Positions 13,138 to 25,982 of a stretch of DNA of 64,000 nucleotides are shown here, in pieces. How positions within the stretch are numbered: the stretch's first letter is position 1; each line of letters opens with the position of its first letter. Position numbers and translations under genes: made by a program. The notes below the pieces were generated by a model that saw only the letters and a program-made list of their open reading frames with translations, did no database searches and was not told where the DNA came from. This DNA comes from Chionis minor (taxonomy: Eukaryota > Chordata > Aves > Charadriiformes > Chionididae), in NCBI GenBank assembly GCA_013398295.1, contig VZSF01007668.1:472356-536355 (forward strand). Reading direction: 5' to 3'.

Positions 13138-14333
13138 TGAAGGTTATATCACATCTTGAAAAGTACACTTAAGTGTTGCTCAGTATCCAGCAGGGGTTAT
13201 GAACAGACTGATAAGCCTTCAGTAAAAAAATCTGGAAATACATAAACAAGTAAATCAATGGAAAGGGATATACAGCTTGTTGTTTTCATCAATTTTGCAT
13301 AAGAAAGCTCTAATACAAATATTTCATTTTTGGCTGTGTCTGGGGGGTCTCACATGCTGTGCACAGGGCACAAAAGGTAAATTAAGATTTAAAAAATCCA
13401 CTGTACTTTCCCCCATCGACATGGGATTTGTTTACCCAATGTGTTTACAGTCTTTGACCATTTTTAATGGCCATATAATTTCATATGGATATAATGTATT
13501 TTAAACATCTATGAAAATATTCTGAATCTTCTGAAAAGAAAAATAATATCTAATTTACTAAAGAATACCAAGGGAAGACACAATCCTTGTCAGAATTTGA
13601 AAATTATTAATAAAAAAGTGTCTTTGGAGATTGCAAGCACCCTTGGCAGTAAAGGGCTTGATGATTTTGTTTTTTCTTCAGTGCAATGAAAGCAAATGAT
13701 TTCTATGGGGAATATTCTTAATTCTGCGGTGCAGGTTCTATTACCTAAACAAATAGTGTTTTTTAATGCAATGAAGTTAAGGTATTCATAGGAATTAATT
13801 TTTTTTATAAAGTTTTCCACAAAGAAACAAAAAATCGGAAATGCATAATTCATGTGTTTCACAGGGAAAGGGACACATTTTATTTAGTTGCAAAAGTAAG
13901 AAAAAGTGTCATTTGTAAAGTAGCCTGGGTAATATAGGATCAAATTCAGTATTTCTAAAAGATTATGTGAATTAAAGGCGTGAGGTTCAGGGAAGAAAAC
14001 CACCTAAACTGTGTAGAAAGAAAACCCTTTGAGGTCTGGTATAGAAAAAGTAGAATACTGAAGGATGTGGTTTAAAAGGATTTATAGGAAATATTTTCTG
14101 TCAATGAGAACAGTGAGTTCATTTTTAGAAATATGTAAAGTGATATTACTGCTTATCCACTTCAATCCATCAAATTAGTTCTGTAATTACAAAATATTTT
14201 GAAGGGAGGCATTGTATTTCAAAACTTACAGAATTTGATTATTTAGATTCTTTTATATTGTAGGTTTATATACTGAATTTACTGAATTTATGATTGTTCC
14301 TTAATATCGCATTGGGTTAACTGCTCGCTGAAT
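13137..14333. other. Unique AT-rich noncoding DNA
   Basis: Unique AT-rich sequence with no recognised gene or repeat. Confidence 0.5.
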
Positions 14334-14500
14334 AATAGAATAAATGAAACTGGAAGGGTACTCTGGAGATCATCTAGTCTACCTCCCCAGCTCCAAGCAG
14401 AGCTATCTTCAAAGTTAGAGCAGGTTGCTCAGGGTTTTGCTCAGCTGAGCTTGGAAATTCTCCAAGGATGGCAATTCAACAGCCTCTATGGCAAAACCAT
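14334..14500 (-). mobile_element. CR1 LINE 3' end fragment, minus strand
   Basis: Read on the plus strand, this is the reverse complement of a CR1 3' end. It starts with a decayed tail (aatagaataaatgaaactgg) and continues with 'ctctggagatcatctagtct', 'agagcaggttgctcagggtt' and 'ctccaaggatggcaattcaac'. All match the usual CR1 order. Several substitutions make it an older copy. The right edge is vague, and similarity fades after about 14500. Confidence 0.82.
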
Positions 14501-15336
14501 GATGATGTTGTAGTAGTATTCCAAGATGTGTCTTTTTTTAGAAATATGTGGGGTTTGTGTGTGAATTCCATTTTTAAATCCTGTTTACATGCCAACTAGA
14601 GTTGTAAAAGTCCTGGTCAATATGTTGACTGTATTTCAGGTATTTTCAGCATATGAATGACATGTATATGAAAAAATGTATGAAAAGACAAAGAATATAA
14701 TCCCCTTGGAATGCATTCACTGTATACAGCAATGTAATGCTGATCTCATTTCTGTAATGCTGAATATGTTTATTATTGCTTGGAAGCATTTATAATTATT
14801 AATAATAGTATTAATATCACTATTAATATAATAACTATAGTGAGTAGCACCTCCTATGGACTAAGTATGTTATTTTAAGTCCTTTCATCCTTTCCCTCTT
14901 CTTGAAGTAGCAATTAAAGTTTAATTTCAATAAACAGTTTACCAGAAAATGACCGTTTTCATTCCTTTGTATTTTTTTTTCTAAAAGGAAGCGAAAAATC
15001 CTGGCCTTCTCAAAGATCTGTAAAGAATCCATAAACACTACATGTCTGGTGTGGATTCCAAGTCCCTCAATTGACTAAACGTTTCTTAAATTCACTTAAA
15101 TTAACTAGCTTTGTCCCACTAATTTGTAAGTGGTGAAGAGGAATCTAGGCTATTCTTTGAGTAACAATATTTTTGATATTTGGAAGAGTATCTGTATCTT
15201 TGAAAGGTGGTGTGCATATTATAGGCACAGATTTGGAAGATCCATTTTGGAGGTGATGAGCAAAGACAAACCAAATGGTGATAAGTTTTGTAGACACTGG
15301 CAAGAAGCTAGAGCCTATGGAGTGGTACCCGAATGA
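14501..15336. other. Unique AT-rich noncoding DNA
   Basis: Nothing is recognised. A run of ATTATTAATA-like AT-rich sequence lies near 14790-14835. Confidence 0.5.
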
Positions 15337-15359
15337 TTTTTTTTTTTTTTTTTTTTTTT
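15337..15359. repeat. T23 homopolymer
   Basis: There are twenty-three consecutive T residues. No retroposon body is recognisable on the minus strand next to it. Confidence 0.9.
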
Positions 15360-15689
15360 AGGAGATATTGCACTAGCTAGTGCTCCTTCTGCTGAAAATA
15401 TCAAGTGCATAGAAGGTGATGAGTTTGCTTTTCAGTATCCACCCTAAATTCAATCAGCAAGATTAAAATCGACTATGATGGGCATGCAAAGCATGTATCT
15501 CCTACACACAGGCGCAGGGTGCTCTTTCATCTGCTGCAGTAGACCAAGGTTACACTGCTCACCACTCAAGAAAGAATTTAACTTGATGGTGGTGGGTTTG
15601 GTTTTCTGGTTTGGGTTTGTTTGTGTTTTTTCTTTAATTTTTAAATTTTATTTTAAAGCTGCTCTTATTGTGAAATTCTAATGGACTTT

Positions 15690-15990
15690 CTGTCACTCGG
15701 ATAGCCAGAATATGTGATATTATCCATTGTGACAATGTTATTAATTCCCTGTAACAATAAACCGTGACTATCTGTAATGCGCATGCTGCACGCTGAAATT
15801 CATATGATTACATTAGTTAATAATGGGGGATTTTATCTGCCTTTCTCCATTGTTTTTTTCAAACAGCTCCTCATGAAAATTTCAAGTGTCTCCTACTCGG
15901 CAACAATTTATAACTCCTTGTAGGTGCCTCTGTTTTCTTATCATACATGGTGTAAAGAATGGCCTGCCCTTTCTCCCTCTCTTTTTTTTT
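15690..15990. promoter_or_regulatory. Candidate enhancer or conserved noncoding element with SOX-like motif cluster
   Basis: Five SOX-type cores (CATTGT/ACAATG/AACAAT) lie within about 185 bp. They are an inverted pair CATTGT-G-ACAATG at 15725-15737, aacaataa at 15753-15760, ccattgtt at 15847-15854 and caacaatt at 15901-15908. Between them are homeodomain-like TAAT cores and an NRF1-like half GCGCATGC near 15779-15786. The texture, AT-balanced with dense short motifs and no repeat similarity, is what conserved vertebrate enhancers often look like. SOX proteins can bind inverted paired sites, but a 1-bp spacing is shorter than the well-known dimer spacings. Function is inference. Confidence 0.3.
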
Positions 15991-17803
15991 AATGACTTTA
16001 ATTGCTACTTGAAATCTCTATTCACCTTCTTTTGATAAAGCACATAAGACTACAAAATCTTGTCAAATTAAGCACTGTTCTTATTAATGAAACAGACCAA
16101 GATGTTGTTTAGCTATTGACACTAGCATGATCCATTCTGCTAAACAGAAATTTGGGTCTTTCTGCATGTATGTAGAAAAACATTGACCCAACCACAACCT
16201 TTGCTTCAGTTTCTTGAAGGATAGCTTTGCTTTACTCTCACTTCGGTGACTATGCAAACTAACCAGCCTGTCCTGTGTCAGGGAACAAAGTTCCTTTGTA
16301 GTGGTGCTACAAAAGTGAATTCAAAAGAAGTGGCTTCACACTTGCTCCAAATTGTCCTCCATTAGTTTCAGGTAGGGCTCCCAGATTTCCATCTGAGATT
16401 TCCTGGGCAAAAAATAGGTCCCAAGAGCTCTACATCTTTCTGGCATACCTACCACACTTGAGACCTACCAAGGCTTGTGTTAGGGAAAAAATGTGTTTGT
16501 TCTCATTAAGTACAGTGCATGTCAAACACATCAGACCTACTGTGCAGATGATCAATTCTGTAAGATGCTTTGCAGGCAAGGTGGCAAACGTGCAAACATT
16601 TGTCATCTGAAAAATGCAGCAGAGAGTTGTCAGCTTTTGCTTAAAGGATCTAAAGCAAAGTTTCCAAAGTCAGCAAGGAAAGATAGTTCTTTCTACCACT
16701 CATTATCGGCCTGATCTATCTCTTTGTGAAGACACTTGCAAAGATTCCCACTGTTTTCAATTATGGATGACTACGCGTGCATCGCCTTCCAGCATAAGCC
16801 AGTAGTGGTAACTGAAAGATGATATGTATGTTCTTTCCAATATGATGATATCCATATCCAGTATCAACAGGCAAAAACACCTGTCTGGGTATAGGGGTCA
16901 TTCTTGTTAGCAAAAGTTTGATATTCTTTCTGTATTTTGGTTTTCAGGGAGTTTTTTTCCCTGATGAATATATTACAATTTTCAACAAAAAGAAAATGTA
17001 CAGAGCAGTGTTTCCAGCAATGCCCCCAAAGGACTTCCATAGGGAACCCAAAAGTTTAGAAGAAAATTACCTGGGTAACCTTCCCTGTTCTGTCAAATGT
17101 CTTTACCGTGGCAAACAGTAAATGCTACTATGCACTCCAGCAATAGCATAATACAGGATTGATTATTACAATTCCATGAGCAGGGGAAAACTGCATGCGC
17201 TTCACTGTAAATTTCAGGAAGATTTATAGTCCTTTTTCTATACTTTATTCAAAACAGCTGATCATGACTATACAATGATAAAGACCCAGGCACTAAAAAT
17301 ATTTTAACTGCAGTTCATACTCCAATTTAACAAATGAATAATATCTTCAACTATCCCATGTATTAATTATGCCACAGCTTCTTGTCCTTATAAGGGTTTG
17401 AGAGATGGCACAGTAAGCATGCAGCCTGCCAGGCTGTTTTAGACTCACTTCTTGGGTTTGGAGGAGGAGGGGAGGGGGGAGCTTGCTAGTAAAACACACC
17501 ATCTCCTTGAATTTAAGTAGAGTTTTACATCTCTGCCAGCCATTTTATCCTTTTGATGAACTCTCTAGAAATAAGGCCCCAAAATCGGGGGCTACGGGAG
17601 GGAGGGAGTATTTTTTCTGCTCAGTGCAGCCACTCCTGAAGCTGCTGTTGTTCGAGATTGGCCTCTGACACTCACCAGTCCCCTGTGTTTTGTGATCTGC
17701 AGGCAGAGATTTGTATATGAAGCTGGGTAAAGTGCAGAGGAAACCAATACCTCTCAATTACGCCCTAACTAGCATGACGTATTTCTCTGGGGGAAAAAAA
17801 AAA
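15991..17803. other. Noncoding DNA with one exon-like open stretch
   Basis: An acceptor-like pyrimidine tract followed by an open frame occurs at 16930-17121 and is treated as a finding. A G-rich run at about 17458-17480 (GGAGGAGGAGGGGAGGGGGG) could form a G-quadruplex. No gene is recognised. Confidence 0.45.
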
Positions 17804-17806
17804 ATG

Positions 17807-17834
17807 CATACATACATACATACATACATACATA
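17807..17834. repeat. (CATA)n microsatellite
   Basis: About seven CATA units follow an A-rich run at 17793-17803. It is a tetranucleotide microsatellite. Confidence 0.92.
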
Positions 17835-20262
17835 AATTGAGCTGGAGTGGGAAGAAAAATGCATGGGAAGGGAGAAGGCATATTCCTTTTTTATTGTCTT
17901 CCATTACTAAAAAGCCATTCCTTTCACTCTTTAGCCCTTAAGTACAAGTGAACGTGCCATTTATCTTCTGAAGCCTCTTTTTGCTACAGAGAGATTTCTT
18001 GAATTTGTTCTGGTGTTCAAGTTCACTTGAAAATTTGGTTAATGCGTAGTGTTGGATCGGGTATATTCAGATCCTTGATCTTTGGACAAATCACGATCAA
18101 GTGCAGGATCTCTGCCTACTCACCAGCTTACCTGTGTCTGTTAAAGTTGTGATTGCTTGTATCTGCATATCCACAAAGCCATGGCATGTTGCTTTGCGTC
18201 TGTGTTTTCACTTGCTCAGCATATCCTCTCCTGATACCTAAATTTAGATTCAGTAGCAATTCATTCTGCAACTTGTACTGCTGACAGAGTAGACAGTTCT
18301 ATGGTGATATTCTCTCTGATGTGCTGAACACTGCACAAGACAGAGAAGTCATTAATGTATTAAACTTAACAAGATGACAATTAATGGAGAACATGGCTTC
18401 CTGGATGTGTTTCAAGCGTACATTTAAAATATGAATGTAAATTATTTTGCAATCTGAACTGTTCTTTATTTAAGTTTCCTAATTGGGATTGAGAGCTACT
18501 AATTGTATTGACCTGATCTCAAGCCGCTCATGCCAGGATTGATTTTGTAAAGGAATGAGCACTCTGGACCCAATTCTGCAAGTGCTTCTTATGCACATGC
18601 CTAACTTTAAGCCACATGAATAGTTCAATTTAACACACAGATCGTTCTTGTGCTCTCAGGTTGAACATGTACTCAGCTGCTTTGCTGGAGCAGGGCAGAA
18701 GCATGCACCCCATTCAGTAGTTTTTCACCCACAACAATTTAATTATTTAATCCAATATCTTGTTGCTTGGCTTCCAGGTAGGTCATTTAGACCAAAGACT
18801 CCCCTCTAAATCTTCCTTCCCTTTCTGTCTGTTTAACTAAAGCTGCATTTTTTCAACTGCTGCAACTGCTGCTATGCCAAACAATGTGTTTTGGATTAGC
18901 ATGACATTATTCAAAATTGACTTCTTTTCAGCAAGTTAGGAGAAACCTAAAGAAGCCATGGTGAAAACTAAGTAGGGATTTTGCATAAGTTTTAAGTTAG
19001 ACACGTATATCCAAACAATCTTCTTGACTTTCTCTCTTATCATGCATCACTTGAACTGTGTCTGTCCTGGTATGGGGTAGCACAAGGAGAAAGGAATCAC
19101 AGGCCCACTGTGTCTGTGTGTTTTCTCTTAAGTATGTGGCGTATGTTATATAATAAATGTAAACCTAAATTTATTTCACTGCAACTTAAGCGCAGTCATA
19201 TTATTTTGAGTTTACGTGATTATTAATCTATATCTGCCTATTACCATGATCAACCTGAAAAAGCTCAAATATTGGCAAACCGTAGCTCCTAGATCACGTG
19301 GCTCATAGAATACTTCTGAGACCCATTTATGCTGAGTCCATGCAAGTCTCTTGTGTACACAAGTCTCAGCTTAGATTAATGCATCATGTAATCATGTATC
19401 ATGCATCAGTAATAGCAATACAAACAGGGTAACAAATGTAGCACAAGCCCAGCTGTAGGGAGCCTCACCTGGTGAAATCTAGTTTATCTGGTGTGGTTTA
19501 TGAATGCTCTTGCAAGATTGGTAACAGAGTTCTTCACCTAGATGTACATCAGTGGCCTTCTGCATCCTACAGTGAAGAGGGACATACACCACAGCGTGGA
19601 AAATCAGTTCAGGAAAGTTCTTTGTGACAAAAATGCATTCTTGCTTAAGAGCGTCTAGCATCCTCTGCCCAACCCAAAACCACAGAGGCAGTGACAAATA
19701 AGTCTCCCTCTCTAAAGCCATAATGAAGAGCTATATTAACAAGGCAATAAAAAAGCTTGTCATAATTCAACCGCTTGGTTTTCTCAGGGAACATAAAAAA
19801 TTTTCCTTAGTTTCAGCCCATTCCACCCCCTACACTAAAATGCTCCCAGGGGCTGGCAGTCACTTGGTCCTGTGGGGGAGTCCTGCTCTCCCTGTGGGAG
19901 GTCTGGTGAGGATGGTGCCCACCCATGGCATGAAATACGCAACCTCTGCCCTCTCCACCCATCCACAGTGCTGCAACAAGGAGCCCGGAAAGCTTATTTA
20001 GTATCTCTCTGTTTCTGTGTAATTTCACTCTGTTTCTACAGAAACAGAATGACAACATCTTCCTTGCAAAGATAAGAAAGCATCAGGCTGGAGCACAACC
20101 TTTACTTCCATACAGTCATTTTATTGTGGCTATATATTAATGAGTAGCACGATCCTAAAGAGCAGCAGATATGGAGCTCATGTTCTCATGTTATTGGTTA
20201 ATTGTTTATCATATATCAAATTTAGTAGACTAACTCTCTTGCTGGGAAATCTCTTGATACAA
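17835..20262. other. Unique noncoding DNA
   Basis: No gene is recognised. One fragment at about 18560-18640 resembles an ancient amniote repeat and is listed separately. A low-complexity ATCATGTA-like stretch lies at 19381-19410. Confidence 0.5.
18560..18640 (+). repeat. Possible ancient amniote interspersed-repeat fragment
   Basis: The text 'cccaattctgcaagtgcttc' followed by 'atgcacatgcctaactttaa' resembles a widespread old repeat in turtles, crocodilians and birds. Its half-unit reads roughly 'cccaatcctgcaaacactta' with 'cacatgcttaacttta'. The match is from memory and degraded, and I cannot give a family name. Confidence 0.35.
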
Positions 20263-20298
20263 AGGGGCGAGCGAGCGTGTGTGTGTGCGCGTGTGTGC
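20263..20298. repeat. GCGA/GT alternating simple repeat, Z-DNA-prone
   Basis: Short GCGA units lead into 24 bp of perfect purine-pyrimidine alternation at 20275-20298, built of GC and GT steps. Alternating GC/GT is the classical Z-DNA-forming composition. Confidence 0.85.
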
Positions 20299-23200
20299 TC
20301 AACAGCTTCCGGTGAGAAGTGATGTTTTAAGAGTGTATGTTTGCTGGAGCAAATGGTGTTCATGCAATTCCAAAGCAGATGCAAGATATCTGTATGCTGT
20401 GTTTTTTTTATCTCTTAAACCAGATTTACTGTGAAAATACGTGCAGTACGTGATGGTGATTTTTAACTTGTCTATTTATCTCTACTGCGTCTTGGATTTT
20501 TCCTTGCTTTACTTGTTTGTGAGACTCCTGGTAGAAGATTCATTAGCATTTACTGAGTTGATAAACAGTTTCTATTCTCCAGTCCTCTTATCATTTTCTA
20601 TTAAATATTTTGAGTCAATTATTTTTATTCATTGATATCCAGCCTTGTAAAAACAACTTTGAATAACCAACACATTAAAATGAAACATCCATTAGAAAAC
20701 ATTTGATAAGAAATAACCGTCCCCTGTTCTTTGATGGGTTTTCTTACTATCCTAAGCAAACATTTTGGAACTAAGTCCTTTATCTCTAGACTGCCCAACA
20801 GCTAGATGCGGATACACCCATCTATCTGTCTGTCTATCTACCTAGCTAGCTATATATCTTCTGTTTGCTTACTGAAACATTTTTCCTGAATAGTTTATTT
20901 TCTCAGCAGAAATTTGCAACATCTGAAACAAAGTGAATAAACTGTTGAATGTGCTATTATGCAAAACTCTCCCCAAAAAGGGCAGACTTCAGGAAGTTTT
21001 CTTTAAATGCTCAGATCCTTGGTACTTCTCTGCAAAAAAGGAGCAAGTGAAAAATGAACAAGTCATGGATTTGCAGTGCTCTAATGACTTATACTAATGT
21101 ATTCCTTCATCTAAATACAGATTTCTATTTAAAATTCAGTATGCAGGGGTATTATGAATTCTAGTTTAATAGATTCCAAATAATTGCCCTTTAGATATGA
21201 TGAATAGCTGTTTAAAGCCACCGATAAGAATATACTATTTCTCCCCTAACAATGGGCTTTCCACATTAACTGTATCATATATGCCCAAAATTAGTTTATT
21301 AATTTTTTTATTGATATGCAAACTACAAGCTGATGGCAGATGGCAAATAACCCCTCACACCAAACACTCCCCAAAAAAGCCTTGTCTCTGCTACTGTTCT
21401 TGTAGGGGGACAAAAAAGAGAGATAAGAAGATAGCCTTTATATTGAAGGCAGGCCACTGAAATGCAGATGATGCCACGCTCTCTTGTACTCAGTTTTCAG
21501 ATTTTCTGGCATAAAAAGAATAAGATATAAGGTTGAATTAATGACCAGATTCTGCACTACTGCAATTCAAGAAGCTTTCTCTGTGCTATTCTTGCTATCT
21601 CTGACTGGCCTTTAAAACAACCATTCTGGACTTGTTCTTCCATTTAAAAGATGAGCATCCAGAAATACTGGAATTAAAAATACATTATTCATATATTCAA
21701 CATAGGAATGACCTGACAAAAATTTCACTTAACAGAGCTGATGGTTTCTTCATAACATATGAAACACTTTGAAAACACCAAGTAAAATAGATTAAATGCA
21801 TCTATGGTTGAATTTGCAGTTATGCATACAACATGATACTGGAAGTTTCTGAGGTTGTATGTGTTTTGTGTACTAAACACACCTGCATAACTTATACACA
21901 GCACTTTGGAAAATATATGCAAAATGTGAATCTATTAGAAAACCAACAGTTTTTTCTTTAAAAAGCTGGTGTGCGTGTTTCTGTGTGTGTGTATATTTGG
22001 GAAGTATTATCTCAAGTATTAAAGGATACATACAAAGATATTGGACACTGACATCAGTGGCTTTGTCAAATAATGTGGTAATGCTGAAGTTATAAAAGCG
22101 TGCTCTATATATATATAGGTTTTCACTACATAACGATTGGGTTCTACCATGCTTTTAGAATACAAGTAGAAATAAAACACTTGGTGAAAAGTTCATATAT
22201 ATATATATATAAAATTAAACAGCATTAAGAAACATTAGTATTTCCTATTATGTGCCTATTGTGCAATGTGACATCCTTGTACTAGTGCTTGCTTGCTCTC
22301 TCATATGTCACTGCATGCAATTGTATTTGTGTACAGAGACTGCATCTCAGCTAAATGTTTTCTGCTGGAAAAATATTTGGCAGTGTCCTTATTTGCTAAA
22401 GCTAACAGCAAAAGTAAAACGTTTGCATTCTTAGTTTAGAAAGTTACTGTAAGAATTGCTTTACTTTTGTCATATTCATCTTTCCTACCTACAAGCAACA
22501 TAGATTTGCTTTCTGATTAATTTTCTCTTGGCAAAGTTAGCAACACCACAAGAGGTCCTAAAAGTGGGTTAAAGCAGTTTTATGCCTTAACCATAGTTGC
22601 ATCTATAATGCTTGGCTCTGGTCCCTTTAGCCTTTTAATTTTTTCTATAGGAGCAGGGCAGCTACCCCCCTCTCAGGGCCTTTTCTTCCTCCCTCTGGGG
22701 TAGGCTGCCTTCTCCATACACCACTGGTACCCAGAAAAGAATGGTTCTTCTGTTTGTCTGGCTGCCTGCATATTGCATCCATTGCTCCATTCAGCCTGTC
22801 TTTTCAGCTCTGCTAGCTGCTGTACAACTTAGCTTTTGTGCTCTACTGCCAGGGGTTTTCTGAAGCCAGACGCTTTTTAAAAGGAGGGTATATTTGCATA
22901 AACAATACCATGTGAGGAGGTCTGCTAGAAACAAAATCAAAATTCAGCTGAGCAAATCTTCCTGAACAACTCATTTCTTGCAACCAACACCTCCTATCGT
23001 TACCATCTGTGTACTAAATTATGGTGAAAACGTGTGCAGCTCTCTCTTTTCACTTGCTCTTGTGTACAGATTCCCTGTATCAGCTGAAGTGTATTTTGTT
23101 TTCAAATTTAGGCTGAACAGAGACCCTTAAACAGAGTTCGGTATATGGAATGAGGAAAATATGGTTGTGTTAAATAAGGAACAGAAGGCCAGCCATGCGT

Positions 23201-25981
23201 CAGCTATCTTGCAACCCAGATTGGATTTATACTGAAGGCTCATCAAAATGCATATCAGAAACAAGATCTACCCCTCAGCTTGCTGATACTTCAGGTCAGT
23301 GATGGCAGGGCAGCTTTATCAGAACAGAGCAGGGAGAGGAAGGCTTACTACTGTGGCTGATAGCCGAAGGAATCATTCTGGAAAGATGTGTGCTTAAAAC
23401 AAATCTCTAGTGGCTTAAAATATTAGATATACTGAGTGCATCTGTATGTGTATACACATAAACACAAATATAAAGAGGTCATACATATGTATACATGAGT
23501 GAATTCATGTATATTTCTGTGCACAAGCAAACATGCACACATGGTCTGTGATACACCCTCTGTGTGCATTTACAATATCTTACACATGGGAATAAAAATA
23601 ATTAGGCTAACCCTGCAAAAAGGCAGACAGGCAAACAAAAAGTAACCACATGGAAAAAAGGAAGAACACCGTTTCTTAAGCCATGGCTCAAATCTCCCAC
23701 TTATTTGCATTTTTTATTCAAATATCTAGCTAGGTAATGAATCTTTCACTATTCCATTAAATTGCAATCTTAATTTTGCTTTCTTGCTCAGATGCTTTGG
23801 ATATAATTAATAACAATATTCAAAATGTGTGTCCCCTACTGCATTAGGTCTGTACAGACGGTATCTTCGGTTTTGCGCTTCCTATTAAACCACACTCCCT
23901 GTCAGAAAAATGGTGCCTATGGATGCGTTCAGCATACAAAAATACCACGAATGAGGGATTCTCCCTCTACCCTACTGCCTTGATCACTTCCCACTTTCCA
24001 AGCCCTAGTGCCAAGGGGGTTGGGAGAAACCAGATTGCCTCTGAGTGTTGACTCCACCCACGGGTTAAAACAACGCACGCAGGGGATTTTTGTGGGCCTC
24101 TTTTATTGCTCTGGTTTCTTCCCATACAAAACCCAGGTCAGGGGAGCAGTTTGAACAGAAGGTCTCACATCATGTCTTGTCACCTACAGACAGGGGTCCT
24201 ATCAAATGGCTTCCCAGGCACCTCCCAAGTGTCTGAAGTAGCCCCTCACCGTGAGTCAAACTTCACTTCTGTCATGGGGCTGCAGTCAGGGTGCGTGCCA
24301 TGCCAAGGATGTACACAAATGGTTGGGGAGCAGAAAAATTGAAGGAAATACATTCACTCCCTCATATAATTTCCCAGTTCTCTATAAGATGTGGAGCTTT
24401 ATTATTCTTACCTGCTGTGGCTCATTTCATATAACACTGGAAAATGAAGGTCAGCTAAGGTCCTATTAAGGAACTGGGCTTAGTTACAATTTTTATCAGA
24501 TTTCAGTTTGAGGGAATCATCCCTTTATGGTATTTGTCATTTGTTACTTGAAAAAAACTGCTACACAAAAAATATGCATAAAACACATCTGTTAGGGTTT
24601 AATAGGTGTGCTAGAGGTAGGAATGCCCACTACATAACATCTCTAAATATGACTTTATTGTTCTACTTCATTGCCCATAATAAATCTTTCATTATTCTGA
24701 AAAGAAATGCATGACCGGTACCCCTTATTCGAATCACCCCCAGTATTAGTTTACAATATAAATGACTGTATCAAGCAAGAGAGAAAACAATAATAAAAAT
24801 AACCAGGATTTTGTGCTTGAACAATAAAATCTGAAATACCTGCTACAACAACGTCATAAAATGGTGAGTTATGTGCCCTAACACTTCCAGGATGAGTGCC
24901 CAGCACACAAGAATTGGTTTCAATCATACCATAGTTAAGGGATGCTGCATCTTTAGCCATGACTTTATTAATGTGCTCACTATGATTGCGTTTTTCCTTA
25001 ACAAGAAGAGTAAACAAAAGCAGGCTGGGGAATCTGTAAGACAGGCAGGCCCTGCTCAAAGTAGCTGCTGATAAAAATTTGGTATTGATGGAGGTAGAAA
25101 TTTGAACACAAGGTGCATCAGCAGATCTGGATGGGTTGCAACGTCAGACTGGGGTCAGATGAGGGTCAGAAACTGGCCATGAATGCTCTTCTAGTGGTAG
25201 CCTGGGACACAGGCACAGTAAGCGGCCACCTACTCCAGCAGAATCTCAAGCTCAAGCACTAGAGAGCATGTTTGTCACCTGGCAGCATCAGCGCCTGATT
25301 TTGTAGTGAAAGAGTGAGTCTCTCCCAAGCTCAGTCTTCTCTGTATGCCCCTGGTTAGCCCTGCAAGGCCAAGCAAGGTTCTCCGTCTCTCCAAAAGCCA
25401 GATGTGACCCCATTGCTACCTCATCCCGTTCACTTTGTTCCTGGCTGGTACTCTCAGGCATCTCCTCCTAGAAAGTTCTGAAACAAGATCTACCAATTTC
25501 TCTGGTCCCTGCAGTGGTGGTGAAATTGTTGTAACTTCATGGAGCCCTCCACCGGTGTCAATAGGAAAATATCTGTATCAGTATATTGAGCCTCAAATCA
25601 CCGAGGCGTACTGAGGGCAAGCTACATTAGTCTCACCGAAGGCAATTCCTCATGTTGCAGCTAGAACATAAATAGGGAAATACAGGAGAAACTCATATTT
25701 CAACATTAACCACTGTCCCCTCACCGGTCCAAAATAGGGTATGTACTCCATTCTTTAAAGACCAGTTAGCTTCATGGTGACTGGGCTGCTTCTTTAAAAT
25801 AACCCACAAAGGAAGACTGTTTCTAGAACTAAGCTCAGGAATATGTCAGTCTGAAAGCAGAACTTGCACTTGAGTGATTAGCAATTACGCATCCTGCAGT
25901 TAATAGCCTCCACATATGTTAGCATATACATTAATCTGTATGTTAATCTCTCTACTTTTCTGAGGATTTTGTCTATATTAC
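20299..25981. other. Unique AT-rich noncoding DNA with scattered simple repeats
   Basis: No gene is recognised. Simple sequence includes a TCTA/TCTG tetranucleotide mix at about 20818-20858, a G/T-rich run near 21970-21992, and AT-alternating tracts at 22105-22118 and 22195-22211. A TATA/CACA alternating region lies near 23445-23560. The remainder is unremarkable. Confidence 0.5.
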
Positions 25982-25982
25982 N
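25982..25982. other. Single ambiguous base (N)
   Basis: One N lies in otherwise normal sequence. It is an unresolved base call. Confidence 1.

Noticed and set aside
21540..21600. Possible ancient-repeat phrase 'gaccagattctgcactactg'
   Set aside because: Too short and decayed to separate from chance.
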